Shown piece after piece: positions 14,833 through 25,387 of a stretch of 64,000 bases of DNA (the stretch's first letter is position 1; every line of letters starts with the position of its first letter). This DNA is from Lachnospiraceae bacterium. GTDB taxonomy: Bacteria > Bacillota > Clostridia > Lachnospirales > Lachnospiraceae. A program made the translations under genes and the position numbers. The stretch covers positions 1 to 64,000 of the forward strand of contig JAGASK010000033.1 in NCBI GenBank assembly GCA_017621815.1, written 5' to 3'. Below the pieces are notes generated by a model, which worked only from the letters and a program-made list of their open reading frames with translations, made no database searches and had not been told where the DNA came from.

Positions 14833-15930
14833 CTAATTTTTGTTTGCAGAAATCAAACATGCTACTCCTATATTTTTATTTTCGGAAGGGCTCATCCAGA
14901 TATAGTTTTCAGGATTTCTGTCCTCCACCTGAACAGGTCTTCTCCCCTTTGAATCCTTATTTTCATTCTGATAAACCCATGAACCATGGTTTGCCTGTGC
15001 ATACCATTCCTTTACGTTTCCGTCGCTGTAGATGTTGGTAATATAAAATTCTCCGTCAATAAGGCCTTCTGAATAGCTCCCAATCAGATTCGTATTATAT
15101 CCCACATTTTCCACGAACAACTCAGTATTATAATCATAGTGCTCGGAACCTTCCCCATCAGGCAAGTCATTTTTCCAGGAGCCTGTGTACTGATGGTAAG
15201 TGTACAAGTCTGTTGTACTGGGTGTGGCATGCATGTGATAATGAATCCATGTACCGTTTCCGCTTCTTTTTCCGTTTGTCCAGCCTCCGTAATAGTACTG
15301 GTTATCGGCATAAACTGCTATTCCTGTTCCGTTCGGCTGTCCGTTTCCGTCCACATCTCCATAATAGAAGAAATCCTTTGTTCCCCGCAATTTCCAGCTC
15401 ATGGCCTTAAAACGGTCAAGATTAGCCAAATCATCCAGTGCTTTCTGATTATTGTCAGCCCAATATACCATCATTTCCTTAAGCTGCTCATCCTTATCAA
15501 AGGATATCTTGTCATAATTTACAGAACCGGATTCCATAATCTCCTTATAAGGCGTAGGCGTGCTTACAGCTTCCGGCTGAGACGTAGCTGCAGGCTCTTT
15601 TACGTTTTCTTCCTCTGTGTTTTCATTTTTAACATTTTCATCTTTTTCGGACGCAGGAGTTGCTGCCGCCATACTGCCCGCCTCTACATTTTCCGGCAAA
15701 TTGCTGTCGGCATATTCCTTTATGCTCTCCTGTAATTCTTCATTGTCCTGCTGAAGCTTTTTATTTTTAGAGCTGCTTACAATCAGAATAACCGCTAAAA
15801 TAAGAATAATAAGCACGAACGGAACGATTGTTACCAGTATTCTTGCTTTTTCAGGACTAATAGATGTAAGTCCCCTTTCCTGTTCATCTAAATCTTCTAA
15901 TTCATCATCTAAATCATAATTTTTTTTCAT
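14833..15930 (-). CDS. Membrane-anchored MORN-repeat protein, 365 aa
   Basis: A short acidic cytoplasmic N-terminus, one membrane helix (about 32-52) and a coiled stretch (KKLQQDNEELQESIKEY) lead to a Glu/Thr/Pro-rich linker. The extracytoplasmic C-terminal half has MORN-like repeats: GNGQPNGTGIAVYADNQYYY, GGWTNGKRSGNGTW and YTGSWKNDLPDGEGSEHYDY. MORN repeats usually bind lipids or organise protein contacts. It precedes the zinc-ribbon protein and rlmH by 77 bases. A perfect TATAAT lies upstream at about 15963, but the -35 is weak. Function unknown. Confidence 0.7.
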   Translation of the reverse strand: MKKNYDLDDELEDLDEQERGLTSISPEKARILVTIVPFVLIILILAVILIVSSSKNKKLQQDNEELQESIKEYADSNLPENVEAGSMAAATPASEKDENVKNENTEEENVKEPAATSQPEAVSTPTPYKEIMESGSVNYDKISFDKDEQLKEMMVYWADNNQKALDDLANLDRFKAMSWKLRGTKDFFYYGDVDGNGQPNGTGIAVYADNQYYYGGWTNGKRSGNGTWIHYHMHATPSTTDLYTYHQYTGSWKNDLPDGEGSEHYDYNTELFVENVGYNTNLIGSYSEGLIDGEFYITNIYSDGNVKEWYAQANHGSWVYQNENKDSKGRRPVQVEDRNPENYIWMSPSENKNIGVACLISANKN

Positions 15931-16085
15931 AGTCCACTCCGCTTATTTTATTATTATCATGATTATAAAACACTTTTTTTAATTTCATGCATATAAATTA
16001 TTAATATTTTCTTATTTCTGATTATCTTTCTTCAAGTCAAACATCCCGCCGCAGGCAGCGGGCATCAAACTTAACAGCCCCTCAG

Positions 16086-16119
16086 GAAAAAACTGTGCCG
16101 GAACCCGGTTCCGGCACAA
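16086..16119 (-). terminator. Intrinsic terminator of the nfn unit
   Basis: TGTGCCGGAACC (16094-16105) pairs perfectly with GGTTCCGGCACA (16107-16118). On the minus strand it is followed by a T6 run, so it ends transcription coming from nfnB. Confidence 0.85.
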
Positions 16120-16134
16120 TATTTCATCTGGTAT

Positions 16135-17520
16135 TTATTTGTTTTTTAAATATTCGTCGATGCCCTTTGCACCTGCTTTTCCGGCGCCCATAGCCAGAAT
16201 TACGGTAGCTGCACCTGTTACCGCATCGCCTCCGGCATATACACCTTCTTTACTTGTCCTGCCATACTCTTCATCTGCCACAATACATTTCCACTTATTA
16301 ACTTCCAGGCCTTCCGTTGTGGATGAAATAAGAGGATTGGGAGATGTCCCGAGGGACATAATCACTGTGTCCACGTCAATGGTAAATTCCGAACCGGGTA
16401 CTTCTACAGGACGCCTTCTTCCTGAATCGTCAGGTTCTCCAAGTTCCATTCTGATACATTTTATTCCTGTTACCCACCCCTTCTCATCTGAAAGAATTTC
16501 TACGGGATTTGTAAGCAAATCAAAGATAATGCCCTCTTCCTTTGCATGATGCACTTCTTCCACTCTGGCAGGCAGCTCCTCTTCACTTCTTCTGTACACA
16601 ATATGAACTTCCGCTCCGAGCCGGAGTGCTGTTCTTGCAGCGTCCATGGCAACATTTCCGCCGCCTACTACAGCAACTTTTTTACCTCTCATAATAGGAG
16701 TTGTTCCGTTTTCATCAAACGCCTTCATCAGATTGCTTCTGGTCAGATATTCGTTTGCAGAGAATACTCCGTTTGACTGTTCTCCCGGAATTCCCATAAA
16801 CTTGGGAAGCCCTGCACCGGAACCGATAAATACCGCATCAAAGCCTTCTTCATCCATCAGCTCATCTATAGTAACAGATTTTCCTACTACCACATTGGTT
16901 TCTATCTTAACACCAAGTGATTTTACATTTTCAATTTCCTTTGCAACTACCTTTGTCTTGGGAAGCCTGAATTCAGGAATTCCGTAAACAAGCACGCCGC
17001 CTGCTTCATGAAGGGCTTCAAAAATAGTGACATCATATCCAAGCTTTGCAAGGTCGCCTGCACAGGTTAAACCTGCCGGTCCAGAACCGATTACCGCTAC
17101 TTTTTTGCCGTTCTTTGCTTCTGCGCCATGAGGTTTAATTCCGTTTTCGGAGGCCCAGTCAGCTACGAAACGTTCCAGCTTACCGATGGAAATAGGCTCT
17201 CCCTTGATACCTCTGATACATTTTCCTTCACACTGGCTTTCCTGAGGACATACACGCCCGCATACTGCAGGAAGGGCTGAGGATTCGCTGATAACCTGAT
17301 AAGCTGCTTCTATATCTCCTTCCTTTACTTTTTCAATAAAGCCGGGAATATTAATGGCTACGGGACAGCCCTTAATACACTGCGCATTTTTACAGTTAAT
17401 ACATCTGGCTGCTTCTTCCATAGCTTCTTCTTTATTATATCCTAAACATACCTCTTCAAAATTTTCTGCTCTTTCTTTTGCATTCTGCTCTCTGACAGGT
17501 ACTTTCTTCAATACGTCCAT
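16135..17520 (-). CDS. nfnB: NfnB / GltA-like NADPH oxidoreductase subunit, 461 aa
   Basis: Resembles the small subunit of glutamate synthase and NfnB. An N-terminal Fe-S domain has Cys pairs CINCKNAQCIKGCP and CGRVCPQESQCEGKC. Two Rossmann nucleotide sites follow: FAD-type VIGSGPAGLTCAGD (about 143-156) and NADPH-type VVGGGNVAMDAARTA (about 283-297). A C-terminal GGDAVTGAATVILAMGAGK binds FAD. Adjacent to a DHODB-like subunit this is more likely NfnB, the NADPH-side subunit of electron-bifurcating ferredoxin-NAD(P)+ transhydrogenase, than a true glutamate synthase. It starts where nfnA ends (TAATG). The terminator lies 16 bases past its stop. Confidence 0.88.
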   Translation of the reverse strand: MDVLKKVPVREQNAKERAENFEEVCLGYNKEEAMEEAARCINCKNAQCIKGCPVAINIPGFIEKVKEGDIEAAYQVISESSALPAVCGRVCPQESQCEGKCIRGIKGEPISIGKLERFVADWASENGIKPHGAEAKNGKKVAVIGSGPAGLTCAGDLAKLGYDVTIFEALHEAGGVLVYGIPEFRLPKTKVVAKEIENVKSLGVKIETNVVVGKSVTIDELMDEEGFDAVFIGSGAGLPKFMGIPGEQSNGVFSANEYLTRSNLMKAFDENGTTPIMRGKKVAVVGGGNVAMDAARTALRLGAEVHIVYRRSEEELPARVEEVHHAKEEGIIFDLLTNPVEILSDEKGWVTGIKCIRMELGEPDDSGRRRPVEVPGSEFTIDVDTVIMSLGTSPNPLISSTTEGLEVNKWKCIVADEEYGRTSKEGVYAGGDAVTGAATVILAMGAGKAGAKGIDEYLKNK

Positions 17521-18407
17521 TAGTCATTACCTCCGCAATTTCCGCATCCGCCGTGATGAGTATTTCCTTCTTTTGCTGCAAGGAAAGCTCTTCCTTCTGC
17601 GGTTTTATATATCTGCTGACGCTGCATTGCTTCGTCAAAGTTTACCTGATGTCCGTCAAATTCAGGACCATCCACGCAGGCAAATTTCACTTTGCCGCCT
17701 ACGGTCACACGGCAGGCGCCGCACATTCCCGTACCGTCTACCATAATGGGATTTAAGGATACAACAGTGGGAATATTAAGTTCTTTTGTAAGCTTGCAGA
17801 CAAACTTCATCATAATCATGGGACCGATTGCAATACAAACATCATAGTGCTTTCCCTCGTTTACCAAATCGGTAATTGTCTGTGTAACCATACCGCTTCT
17901 GCCATAAGAACCGTCATCTGTAGTAACATAAAGATTTCCTGCCACGCTTGCCATTTCTTTTTCAAGAATCAGCAAATCTTTTGTTTTGGCACCTACAATA
18001 ACATCTGCCGCAATTCCTCTTTCATGCAGCCATTTAACCTGAGGATAAACCGGAGCTGTACCCACACCTCCTGCCACAAACAAAATACTCTTTTTCTTAA
18101 GGTCTTCCACATCTTCCTTCACCAAATCGGAAGGACAGCCAAGAGGACCTACAAAGTCATGGAATGCATCGCCTTCTCCCAGATGCGCCATAACCTCTGT
18201 TCCTGCACCTACTACCTGAAATACAATTGTTATTGTTCCTTTTTCCCTGTCATAATCGCAGATTGTCAGAGGAATTCTTTCAGAATTCTCATCCGTTCTT
18301 ACAATTACAAACTGCCCGGGCTGACATGCCTTTGCAACTCTTTTTGCTTCCACTACCATATAATAGATATTGGAAGTAAGTTCTTTTGCTTCTAAAATCC
18401 TATACAT
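17520..18407 (-). CDS. nfnA: NfnA, ferredoxin-NADP reductase-like subunit, 295 aa
   Basis: A DHODB/sulfide-dehydrogenase-type protein: FAD-binding RIPLTICDYD (RxxS/T-type, about 50-59), NAD-binding FVAGGVGTAPVYPQ (about 110-123), GAKTKDLLILE, and the C-terminal 2Fe-2S motif CGACRVTVGGKVKFACVDGP. With NfnB it forms the soluble complex that couples NADH and reduced ferredoxin to NADPH. It lies 41 bases downstream of the TPR protein gene and is joined to nfnB by a 1-base overlap. In a fermentative or acetogenic cell the pair balances the NADPH used by FolD and biosynthesis. Confidence 0.88.
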   Translation of the reverse strand: MYRILEAKELTSNIYYMVVEAKRVAKACQPGQFVIVRTDENSERIPLTICDYDREKGTITIVFQVVGAGTEVMAHLGEGDAFHDFVGPLGCPSDLVKEDVEDLKKKSILFVAGGVGTAPVYPQVKWLHERGIAADVIVGAKTKDLLILEKEMASVAGNLYVTTDDGSYGRSGMVTQTITDLVNEGKHYDVCIAIGPMIMMKFVCKLTKELNIPTVVSLNPIMVDGTGMCGACRVTVGGKVKFACVDGPEFDGHQVNFDEAMQRQQIYKTAEGRAFLAAKEGNTHHGGCGNCGGND

Positions 18408-18448
18408 CTTTAATCCCTTTCCTGTTTATTTTAATAAAAATTATTAAC

Positions 18449-19924
18449 TCAGTCTTCTAACGATATCAGTCCCATCTGCCCCTGCTCATCATAGATAAGC
18501 CTGTTAGGACTGCCGGTATATACTTCTACGGCATACATCCTGTCCGCTTTTGTCTGGCTTCCGTTCGTATCTTCGTAAAACTCACTTAATATATAATAAT
18601 AGGTTTCATTCAATTCTACAATAGAATCATACTTAAAAATGTATTTTCCAGTAACTCCCTGCGCATGCCCCTGAACATCAATAAGCACATTTCTTTTCAT
18701 CAGAGCTTTCATAACATTAAAAATCGCATCATCTACAGACACATCCGTTTCCATTCTGAATTCATAGCTGCGGCTTATTGTCTCGCTCCGCACGCCCTCT
18801 TCCGAAATAACAGTAAATTTGAAATTGCTTCTGCCAAGAGGCATTTCAATGGGGCCGGAATATTGCAGGCTGTCCGTATTTGGCTCTGTTCCGTCAGTTG
18901 TATAGTAGACTGTTTCCGCTTCCGGACAAATTACTTCAATCATGGTAGGAACCACATATCTGCCGCTGTACTGCAGTACCTGGGGAGGATCCGGAACAGT
19001 AAGATTAATTTCATACCAGTTTTTAACAACCTTACTTTCAATTCCGTAATCATTTATAAAAAGCGCACTCACCTGATATTTCCCTGATTCCAGAAAAATA
19101 GGAGCTGTATAAACCCGACTGTATCTGGTGGGTATGCTTCCGTTCAGCGTATAGTAAATCTTCCCCGTCGTATTGGCACTGAGTTTTAAGGGAATTACTT
19201 CATCATAGCTTCCCCCCACATAACTGAATTCCGGCGGAAGCGCAAGATAACGCTGGAACAAAGTAACTATTTCCTCATTGGAACAATTCAAAAGCAGCTC
19301 ATTAATATCTTCATATCTCTCCTGCTCATCATAAATAGAAATAATATTTTCATATGCTCTTTCGGCATCCTCATATGTCAGATATTCTTTTTCAATCAGG
19401 GAAAGCAGGATTTCAACTGCTTTTTCAGGCTCTCCTGTCAGGTAATAATAATTTGCCTGCAAAAATATAGTTTCATTATTATCAGAATCCAGCCTGATAG
19501 CTTTATCAAGATACTTAATAGCCTCCTGATATTTCCCAAGTTCTGCATATTCCCTTGCTTTCTTTATCTGATAAGGAACTGAATAATTAAAGTACATCAA
19601 AGAACCGATTCCGACAGCAATCAGCACAATAAATACAAAAGTAATTACCCCCAGTATAATCCTGTTTTTATCCGGTTCTTCTTTAAAAAACTCATCCTGG
19701 CTGCTGTTTTTACCAGACTTCTTTTTCTCAGTATCCGTTGCTTTGCTTCTGTCTTCACTCTTTGAGTTGTTTACTTCTATTTCTTCTGCAACAGTAGAAA
19801 GAGTCTCCGTTATGCTGTTTTCTATTTCAGGCTCAAAATCAGGCACTATCCTGATTTCCATTCCGCATTTTTCACAATATAAATGCCCGGCCTGTATCTC
19901 CTGACCGCAATTGGGACATTTCAT
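18449..19924 (-). CDS. Zinc-ribbon, TPR and chitobiase-C-repeat membrane protein, 491 aa
   Basis: N-terminal zinc ribbon CPNCGQEIQAGHLYCEKCG, then an acidic/Ser linker and one membrane helix (about 90-112). TPR-like helices follow (GKYQEAIKYLDKAIRLD, PEKAVEILLSLIEKEY). Two beta-sandwich repeats with YTLNGSIPTRYSRVYTAPI and YYTTDGTEPNTDSLQYSGPI match the chitobiase/beta-hexosaminidase C-terminal type. A final domain of ~100 residues is unassigned. The extracellular half probably binds wall or glycan. I chose ATG 19924, which has GGAGAG 7 bases upstream; the upstream alternative is TTG. It sits between folD and nfnA. Confidence 0.75.
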   Translation of the reverse strand: MKCPNCGQEIQAGHLYCEKCGMEIRIVPDFEPEIENSITETLSTVAEEIEVNNSKSEDRSKATDTEKKKSGKNSSQDEFFKEEPDKNRIILGVITFVFIVLIAVGIGSLMYFNYSVPYQIKKAREYAELGKYQEAIKYLDKAIRLDSDNNETIFLQANYYYLTGEPEKAVEILLSLIEKEYLTYEDAERAYENIISIYDEQERYEDINELLLNCSNEEIVTLFQRYLALPPEFSYVGGSYDEVIPLKLSANTTGKIYYTLNGSIPTRYSRVYTAPIFLESGKYQVSALFINDYGIESKVVKNWYEINLTVPDPPQVLQYSGRYVVPTMIEVICPEAETVYYTTDGTEPNTDSLQYSGPIEMPLGRSNFKFTVISEEGVRSETISRSYEFRMETDVSVDDAIFNVMKALMKRNVLIDVQGHAQGVTGKYIFKYDSIVELNETYYYILSEFYEDTNGSQTKADRMYAVEVYTGSPNRLIYDEQGQMGLISLED

Positions 19925-19955
19925 ACATGTTCTCTCCAACTAAATGATACTCATT

Positions 19956-20798
19956 TTATTGTAAATTCACAGATTCAAGGCAATTATTAAGAAGCATTGC
20001 TATTGTCATGGGACCTACGCCTCCCGGTACGGGAGTAATAGCGCTGCTAACCGGTGCAACATCATCAAAATCAACGTCTCCGCAAAGCTTTCCATCCTCA
20101 TTACGGTTAATACCCACATCGATTACAACTGCGCCCTCTTTTACATAATCTCTCGTAACCATCTTGGGCCTGCCTATTGCAACAATTAAAATATCCGCCC
20201 GCTTTGTTACTTCCTTTAAATCTGCTGTTTTTGAATGGGCAATGGTCACTGTGGCATTTTCACGCAGCATTAAAAGAGACATTGGCTTTCCTACGATATT
20301 GCTTCTGCCGAGAACCACGCATTCCTTCCCTGCAAGCTCTATTCCTGAGCGTTTTAAGAGCTGGATAATACCTGCCGGGGTACAGGATACAAAACCGGGC
20401 TGTCCTATGCACAAAGCACCGACACTCTGAGGGTGAAATCCATCCACATCCTTTTTCGGGTCAATAGCCTTGATAACTTTATCTTCATCAATATGTGCAG
20501 GAAGGGGAAGCTGTACTAAAATACCGTTTACATCCTTCCGTCCGTTTAACTCATTAATCAGGTTCAGCAGCTCTTCTTCTTCTGTTTCTTCAGGAAGTTC
20601 ATAAGAAAGAGAACCGATTCCTATATATTCACAGCCTTTCTTTTTATTGTTAACGTACACAGTAGATGCAGGATTATTACCCACCTGAATTACTGCAAGC
20701 GTAACCGAAATGCCATTTGCTTTAAGTTCACTTGCTTTTTCCTTTAATTCATCCTTTATCTGCTTTGAAATTGCTTTGCCGTCTATAATTTTTGCCAT
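19956..20798 (-). CDS. folD: Bifunctional FolD, 280 aa
   Basis: Methylenetetrahydrofolate dehydrogenase / methenyltetrahydrofolate cyclohydrolase, interconverting 5,10-methylene- and 10-formyl-THF with NADP(H). Typical motifs: catalytic VYVNNKKKGCEYIGI (Lys in the KKK stretch), GILVQLPLPAHID, KDVDGFHPQSVG, CVVLGRSNIVGKPMSLLML and the C-terminal ITPVPGGVGPMTIAMLL. Length is normal. It lies 13 bases downstream of fhs, so the two enzymes supply one-carbon units (and the methyl branch in acetogens) from one transcript. Confidence 0.97.
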   Translation of the reverse strand: MAKIIDGKAISKQIKDELKEKASELKANGISVTLAVIQVGNNPASTVYVNNKKKGCEYIGIGSLSYELPEETEEEELLNLINELNGRKDVNGILVQLPLPAHIDEDKVIKAIDPKKDVDGFHPQSVGALCIGQPGFVSCTPAGIIQLLKRSGIELAGKECVVLGRSNIVGKPMSLLMLRENATVTIAHSKTADLKEVTKRADILIVAIGRPKMVTRDYVKEGAVVIDVGINRNEDGKLCGDVDFDDVAPVSSAITPVPGGVGPMTIAMLLNNCLESVNLQ

Positions 20799-20810
20799 GC
20801 TGTCATCCTC

Positions 20811-22481
20811 CTAAAACAGTCCGGTAATTACACCGTCATCATTAACATCAATATTAAATGCCGCAGGCTGCTTCGGAAGTCCCGGCATGGTCATAACCGT
20901 ACCTGTAAGCACTACCACAAATCCGGCGCCTGCAGATACATAAGCCTCACGCACATTAATCTGAAAATCTGACGGTCTTCCCAAAAGTGAAGGGTCATCA
21001 GAAAGCGAATACTGTGTCTTTGCCATGCAGACAGGAAGATTTCCGAAGGAAAGCTCTTCCAGTTTTTTCAGCTGTTTTTCTGCCGCTGATGTATAATTCA
21101 CTCCGCAAGCGCCGTAAATTTCCCTTGCAACGGTTGCGATTTTTTCTTTCAGGGAGAGTTCATCCCCATACAGAACCTTAAAATGACTTTCCTTGTTTTC
21201 CAGAGTGGACAATACCTTCTTTGCCAGGGCAATACCGCCCTCACCGCCCTTTTCCCAAACTTCTGAAATAGCGAAATCACAGTTTCTCTCTTCGCAGAAC
21301 TGCTTTACAAAATTAATCTCATTTTCCGTATCGGTAATAAAGCTGTTAAGAGTTACCACCACAGGCACTTCATACTTCTGCAGGTTTTCTATATGCTTTT
21401 CAAGATTTACAATTCCTTTTTTCAGGGCTTCCAAATTTTCCTGTCCCAAATCGGCTTTTGCCACACCGCCGTTATATTTAAGCGCCCTTACTGTTGCTAC
21501 AAGCACCACGGCATCCGGCTTAAGTCCTGCCATCCGGCATTTAATATCAAAAAACTTCTCCGCTCCAAGGTCTGCGCCGAAGCCTGCCTCTGTAATCACA
21601 TAATCAGCCATTTTAAGTGCAGTTTTAGTTGCCCTTACCGAGTTACAGCCGTGTGCAATATTAGCAAAGGGACCTCCATGCACAATGGCAGGTGTGTGCT
21701 CAAGGGTCTGAATCAGATTGGGCTTTAACGCATCCTTTAACAGCGCCGCCATAGCCCCTACAGCTTTTAAATCAGAAGCAGTTACCGGCTCTCCTTTATA
21801 ATTGTAAGCAACTACCATTTTCCCAAGGCGTTCTTTTAAATCCTTCATGTCACTTGCAAGACACAGAACTGCCATAATCTCAGAGGCAACGGTAATCACG
21901 AAATGGTCTTCCCTTACAAAGCCATCTGTCTTGGCTCCTAATCCTACAACGATATTGCGTAATGACCTGTCATTCATATCAAGACACCGCTTCCACACTA
22001 CTGCTCTTGTATCGATTCCAAGCTCATTTCCCTGCTGAATATGATTGTCGAGCATCGCTGCAAGCAGATTATTAGCAGAGGTAATTGCATGAAAGTCACC
22101 TGTAAAATGAAGGTTCAAATCCTCCATAGGCACTACCTGGGCATATCCGCCTCCTGCAGCGCCTCCTTTTACCCCAAAGCAGGGTCCGAGCGAAGGTTCA
22201 CGAAGGGCTATTACTGCTTTTTTGCCTAATTTCCCAAATGCCTGCCCCAGGCCTACACTGGTAGTGGTTTTTCCCTCTCCTGCAGGAGTGGGATTAATAG
22301 CCGTTACCAAAATTAATTTTCCGTCTTCATTGTCCTTAATCTTGTCCATAAATTCATCGGATATTTTGGCCTTATACTTTCCATACAGTTCAAGTTCATC
22401 TTCAGAAATCTGAAGTTGCTCCGCAACTTCCGTAATCGGTTTCAACACCGCTTCCTGTGCAATTTCAATATCAGTCTTCAT
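20811..22481 (-). CDS. fhs: Formate-tetrahydrofolate ligase, 556 aa
   Basis: ATP-dependent ligation of formate to THF giving 10-formyl-THF. The ATP loop [14 protein letters not shown], the block [20 protein letters not shown] and FAVSGAGFVV-type C-terminus are those of FTHFS; length is the usual ~556. I chose ATG 22481 because GAGGAGG sits 6 bases upstream; an in-frame ATG at 22496 overlaps that ribosome site. It lies between ftsK and folD with short gaps. This enzyme is essential for the Wood-Ljungdahl methyl branch but also serves purine synthesis in non-acetogens. Confidence 0.97.
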   Translation of the reverse strand: MKTDIEIAQEAVLKPITEVAEQLQISEDELELYGKYKAKISDEFMDKIKDNEDGKLILVTAINPTPAGEGKTTTSVGLGQAFGKLGKKAVIALREPSLGPCFGVKGGAAGGGYAQVVPMEDLNLHFTGDFHAITSANNLLAAMLDNHIQQGNELGIDTRAVVWKRCLDMNDRSLRNIVVGLGAKTDGFVREDHFVITVASEIMAVLCLASDMKDLKERLGKMVVAYNYKGEPVTASDLKAVGAMAALLKDALKPNLIQTLEHTPAIVHGGPFANIAHGCNSVRATKTALKMADYVITEAGFGADLGAEKFFDIKCRMAGLKPDAVVLVATVRALKYNGGVAKADLGQENLEALKKGIVNLEKHIENLQKYEVPVVVTLNSFITDTENEINFVKQFCEERNCDFAISEVWEKGGEGGIALAKKVLSTLENKESHFKVLYGDELSLKEKIATVAREIYGACGVNYTSAAEKQLKKLEELSFGNLPVCMAKTQYSLSDDPSLLGRPSDFQINVREAYVSAGAGFVVVLTGTVMTMPGLPKQPAAFNIDVNDDGVITGLF

Positions 22482-22499
22482 ATTCGTCCTCCTCATGCA

Positions 22500-25298
22500 T
22501 TATAGACACTCTTCTATGTACTGTTCAAACTGTTCCAGACTCATAAGTACCTTACGTGGCTTGGTTCCTTCTTCTTCCCCGACTACACCTGCCTCACAAA
22601 GCTGATCCATTATTCTGGCTGCTCTGTTAAACCCGATTTTAAATACTCTCTGAAGCATACCGATAGATGCCTTATCCTTATCAATAATAAATTTTCCGGC
22701 CTCTACGAAATATTCATCTCTTTCCTGACCTCCGTCACTTCCGCTGCTTCCTCCTGAGGTACCGATATTTGCTATTTTCTCCTGAATATCTTCGCTGTAA
22801 ATATTACCAAGCTTTTGATTCTTTAAAAATTCCACCACATCCGAGACTTCCTTATCCGATACAAAAGCCCCTTGAACTCTGGCGGGCTTACTGTATCCCT
22901 GGGGATAAAAAAGCATATCGCCTTTACCAAGCAGCTTCTCCGCTCCGTTCATATCCAGAATCGTTCTGGAATCCACACCGCTTGATACGCTGAAAGCCAC
23001 ACGGCTGGGCATATTTGCCTTAATTAAACCGGTAATAACATCTACAGAAGGTCGCTGGGTCGCAATAATCAAATGAATTCCTGCTGCTCTTGCAAGCTGT
23101 GCAAGACGGCAGATAGATTCCTCCACTTCTCCCGGCGCTACCATCATAAGGTCCGCAAGCTCGTCCACGATAATAACAATCTGAGGCATCTTGGCAGGAG
23201 CATCCGCATCTCCCTTAGCCTTCATTTCTTCCACTTTCTTGTTATATCCCTTCAGGTCCCTGACATTGAAATCCGCAAACTTCTGATAACGGTCTGTCAT
23301 TTCCGCTACGCCCCAATGAAGCGCCGCAGCTGCCTTTTTAGGATCTGTTACAACCGGAATAAGAAGATGGGGAATTCCATTGTAAACACTTAATTCCACA
23401 ACCTTGGGATCCACCATAATCATCTTTACATCATCAGGATGGGACTTATATAAAATACTCATTATCAATGTATTAATGCAGACTGATTTTCCCGAACCGG
23501 TTGCTCCTGCTATCAGCATATGGGGCATTTTGGCAATATCCGCCACCACTGTCTTACCTGCAATATCCTTTCCTACTGCAAAGGCAATATTAGACGGAAA
23601 TTCTTTAAATTCTTTTGCTTCCAGTAAATCGCGGAGGGCAACCGAAGAATTTTCTTTGTTGGGCACTTCAATACCGATTGCTGCCTTACCCGGAATAGGA
23701 GCTTCCATTCTGATATCGGTAGCTGCCAGATTCAGCTTTATATCATCCGTAAGACCTACTATCTTGCTTACCTTCACACCCTGCTCCGGCTGAAGCTCAT
23801 ATCTTGTAACCGCAGGTCCCTGGCTGATATCCGTAATCGTTACCTTTACCCCGAAGGTTTGAAGCGTCTGGCGAAGCCTTTCCGCTGTTTCCTTTAATTC
23901 CTTTGTGGAATCACCGGACTTGCCTGCCCCCTTCTTTAAAAGATTTATAGGCGGGAAAATATATTTCTTTACAGGTTTATTAGCCTGCATCTCTTTATAC
24001 ATTTCACCGGTCACTACCGTGCCCATGGCGCCGGAGGAGCTTCTCACAGTTTCTGCAGGCTTCTTCAATTCAGCTACAGGCTTTTTAAACTCTGAAATCT
24101 TTCCTGTATTTCCTCTGTAACCTTCTGAAGCTGCAGCGATTTCATTCTCCTGAACATCCGCGCTCTCTTCCAAAAACTCCTGCCCGGCATCGGCTTCAGT
24201 ATTTGCATTGTAATTTACATATTCATTTCCTGAAAATTCCTCTTCCGGTTCATCGAATATGCCTGTAATTTCAGACATATCATCGCTTGTCGGCTCCGCA
24301 TCATTTCCATATACACTGCCTATTCTGATTTTCTCAAAATCAAATTCATCCTCTGATAATTCTTCCTCGGATACAGGCTCGCCTGCCGGCACCGGATGCT
24401 CTATTCTTTCATCAAAATCCTGCAGATTTATTTCGTGAATATCATCCCTGTTCTTTTCTTTATGTACCTCTTCTTTTACAAGAGAAGTATCTATCATCAC
24501 GCCGCTCACTTTTTTATCCATACGCAGGATTTTTTCATTTTCAATTTCTTCCTCCCGCAGCAGCTTCTCTTCCCTGCGGAGACGTCTTTCCTCTTCCAGC
24601 TCTTCTTTTCTTATTCTGGCTCTTTCCCTCCGGTATTCGGCATCTTCCCTGGTGCGTTCATAAACCTTACGTCCGCCGCTCTTTACTCCCGAAACAAAAG
24701 ATTTTTCCGTTAATACCACAACGGATATAATCGCTCCCACCAGAACGGATAATACCGTACCTATGAGACCAAGAAAATGATACAACAAATAAGCCACACT
24801 GCCTGAAATTACGCCGCCGCCGTTTTTCTCCCGGCTGCAGCTTTCATAAATCTCTTTTATCTGATAGCTTTCCGCACTTGACGGCTTTCCGGTAAACAAT
24901 TCAAAAATCACGCCTATAATTAACAGAAGCACAGCGCCTGCAACCAGTTTTCTGGCTGCTATGGCATTGCCGCTGTTTACCATTCCGAAAGCAATCATCA
25001 GAAAAAGTACCACAGGCATAATATAAGCTATGATTCCGAAAATTCCAAACATAACTCCGCTGATTACATTTCCTGCAACGCCGATAATTCCAAAATTACA
25101 TAAAAAGAGAAATACGGATACAGCAAACAAAACAATCAGCAGAATTTCATTTCTGATTGCAATATCCATAGGTTCACTGTTTCGCGTATTTCTTCTGGTA
25201 TTTGCCAGCTTTTTCTGACTGGACCCGGCTGAACTGTTTCTTTTTCCTGAAGAAGATGTTGTTCCTTTGCCGGTCGTATTTTTCTTTGTCTGTGCCAT
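22500..25298 (-). CDS. ftsK: DNA translocase FtsK/SpoIIIE, 932 aa
   Basis: Four or five N-terminal membrane helices (about 45-200), a long Glu/Arg-rich and acidic linker (200-480), then the RecA-like motor with Walker A GATGSGKS near 597 and Walker [14 protein letters not shown], and a C-terminal winged-helix gamma domain ([19 protein letters not shown]) that reads KOPS/SRS-type DNA. It pumps chromosome DNA through the division septum. I prefer the ATG at 25298 (MAQTKKN), with AAGGGG nine bases upstream, over 25334. It follows a ClpP-like gene as spoIIIE follows tepA in Bacillus, and leads into fhs. Confidence 0.93.
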   Translation of the reverse strand: MAQTKKNTTGKGTTSSSGKRNSSAGSSQKKLANTRRNTRNSEPMDIAIRNEILLIVLFAVSVFLFLCNFGIIGVAGNVISGVMFGIFGIIAYIMPVVLFLMIAFGMVNSGNAIAARKLVAGAVLLLIIGVIFELFTGKPSSAESYQIKEIYESCSREKNGGGVISGSVAYLLYHFLGLIGTVLSVLVGAIISVVVLTEKSFVSGVKSGGRKVYERTREDAEYRRERARIRKEELEEERRLRREEKLLREEEIENEKILRMDKKVSGVMIDTSLVKEEVHKEKNRDDIHEINLQDFDERIEHPVPAGEPVSEEELSEDEFDFEKIRIGSVYGNDAEPTSDDMSEITGIFDEPEEEFSGNEYVNYNANTEADAGQEFLEESADVQENEIAAASEGYRGNTGKISEFKKPVAELKKPAETVRSSSGAMGTVVTGEMYKEMQANKPVKKYIFPPINLLKKGAGKSGDSTKELKETAERLRQTLQTFGVKVTITDISQGPAVTRYELQPEQGVKVSKIVGLTDDIKLNLAATDIRMEAPIPGKAAIGIEVPNKENSSVALRDLLEAKEFKEFPSNIAFAVGKDIAGKTVVADIAKMPHMLIAGATGSGKSVCINTLIMSILYKSHPDDVKMIMVDPKVVELSVYNGIPHLLIPVVTDPKKAAAALHWGVAEMTDRYQKFADFNVRDLKGYNKKVEEMKAKGDADAPAKMPQIVIIVDELADLMMVAPGEVEESICRLAQLARAAGIHLIIATQRPSVDVITGLIKANMPSRVAFSVSSGVDSRTILDMNGAEKLLGKGDMLFYPQGYSKPARVQGAFVSDKEVSDVVEFLKNQKLGNIYSEDIQEKIANIGTSGGSSGSDGGQERDEYFVEAGKFIIDKDKASIGMLQRVFKIGFNRAARIMDQLCEAGVVGEEEGTKPRKVLMSLEQFEQYIEECL

Positions 25299-25387
25299 AC
25301 AATAAAACCCCTTCAGTACTTTCAAAAGTACCACATAATCTTATATAGTATAGCATTTTAAATTTATCTTGTCACCCTTTGAAAAGA

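Noticed and set aside
15139-15735. 198-residue plus-strand open frame opposite the MORN protein
   Set aside because: It mirrors the repeat region of the minus-strand gene; high Cys/Ile content is typical of a reverse-complement reading.
16135-17520. Assignment of the GltA-like gene as a glutamate synthase small subunit
   Set aside because: No large glutamate synthase subunit is nearby and the adjacent DHODB-like gene fits NfnAB better.
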